Shown here one piece after another: positions 62,439-64,000 of a stretch of 64,000 nt of DNA. This stretch comes from Cavenderia fasciculata (taxonomy: Eukaryota; Evosea; Eumycetozoa; Acytosteliales; Cavenderiaceae), in NCBI RefSeq assembly GCF_000203815.1, contig NW_004457715.1:434001-498000 (forward strand). The letters run 5' to 3'. A model generated the notes under the pieces. It was given only the letters and a program-made list of their open reading frames with translations. It did no database searches and was not told where the DNA came from. Numbering within the stretch: position 1 is the first letter of the stretch; every line of letters begins with the position of its first letter. A program made the position numbers and the translations under genes.

Positions 62439-64000
<1,562 letters not shown>

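Overview
The window is nuclear DNA of a dictyostelid social amoeba. The evidence is AT-rich intergenic DNA, short AT-rich introns with GTATGT/GTAAGT donors, A-rich leaders before ATG, long Asn, Gln, Thr and Ser homopolymers inside otherwise conserved proteins, and dictyostelid-type families (ankyrin proteins, a spore-coat-like protein, a filactin). Coding DNA looks richer in G+C than I would expect for D. discoideum, so a group 1 or 2 species such as Cavenderia or Heterostelium seems more likely. That is inference, because species cannot be fixed from this sequence alone.

Layout. 1-3.8 kb: a 5'-truncated ankyrin-type gene (+) converging on a second gene of the same general family (-). 3.8-8.2 kb: a 2.2 kb repeat-rich intergenic region, then a secreted Cys-rich, Thr-rich spore-coat-like protein. 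8.9-15.2 kb: a ten-exon Scc2/NIPBL cohesin loader with a PHD finger. 15.3-18.8 kb (-): type II NADH dehydrogenase and a TBC protein. 19.3-23 kb (+): a small secreted Cys/Gly/Ser protein and a PPP1R21 (FERRY subunit) homologue. 23-32.6 kb: a 2-oxoglutarate/malate carrier (-), a VTT/TMEM64-like membrane protein (+), WDR91 (-) and importin-5 (-). 33-41 kb: mitochondrial t6A enzyme OSGEPL1 (+), Ran (-), Mediator subunit 14 (-). 41.5-46.1 kb (+): NMD3 and condensin II subunit CAP-H2. 46.2-58 kb (-): an OTU protease, a PMCA-type Ca2+ ATPase, a filactin with an IST1 domain ahead of two filamin repeats and an actin, and DEAD-box helicase DDX31. 58.4-64 kb: BCKDH E1-beta (+), an orphan (+), a TPR/EF-hand protein (-), a Tctex-type dynein light chain (-) and the first part of NOT2/CNOT2 (+), cut by the right edge.

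Most genes are single-copy housekeeping genes, packed closely on both strands. Several touch shared pathways: Ran, importin-5 and NMD3 in nuclear transport; Scc2 and CAP-H2 in chromosome structure; MED14 and NOT2 in transcription and mRNA turnover; PPP1R21, WDR91, TBC and IST1-filactin in the endosomal system. Nothing suggests they are co-regulated by position.

Exon structures were worked out by hand from splice consensus, reading phase and family similarity. Every complete multi-exon model keeps an open frame across its joins. I saw no tRNA or rRNA gene, transposon, viral element or CRISPR array. The most striking object is the IST1-filamin-actin fusion. Next are a TBC protein lacking both catalytic fingers, a 63-base stop-free intron in the Ca2+ ATPase gene, and the spore-coat-like protein with a duplicated Cys module.
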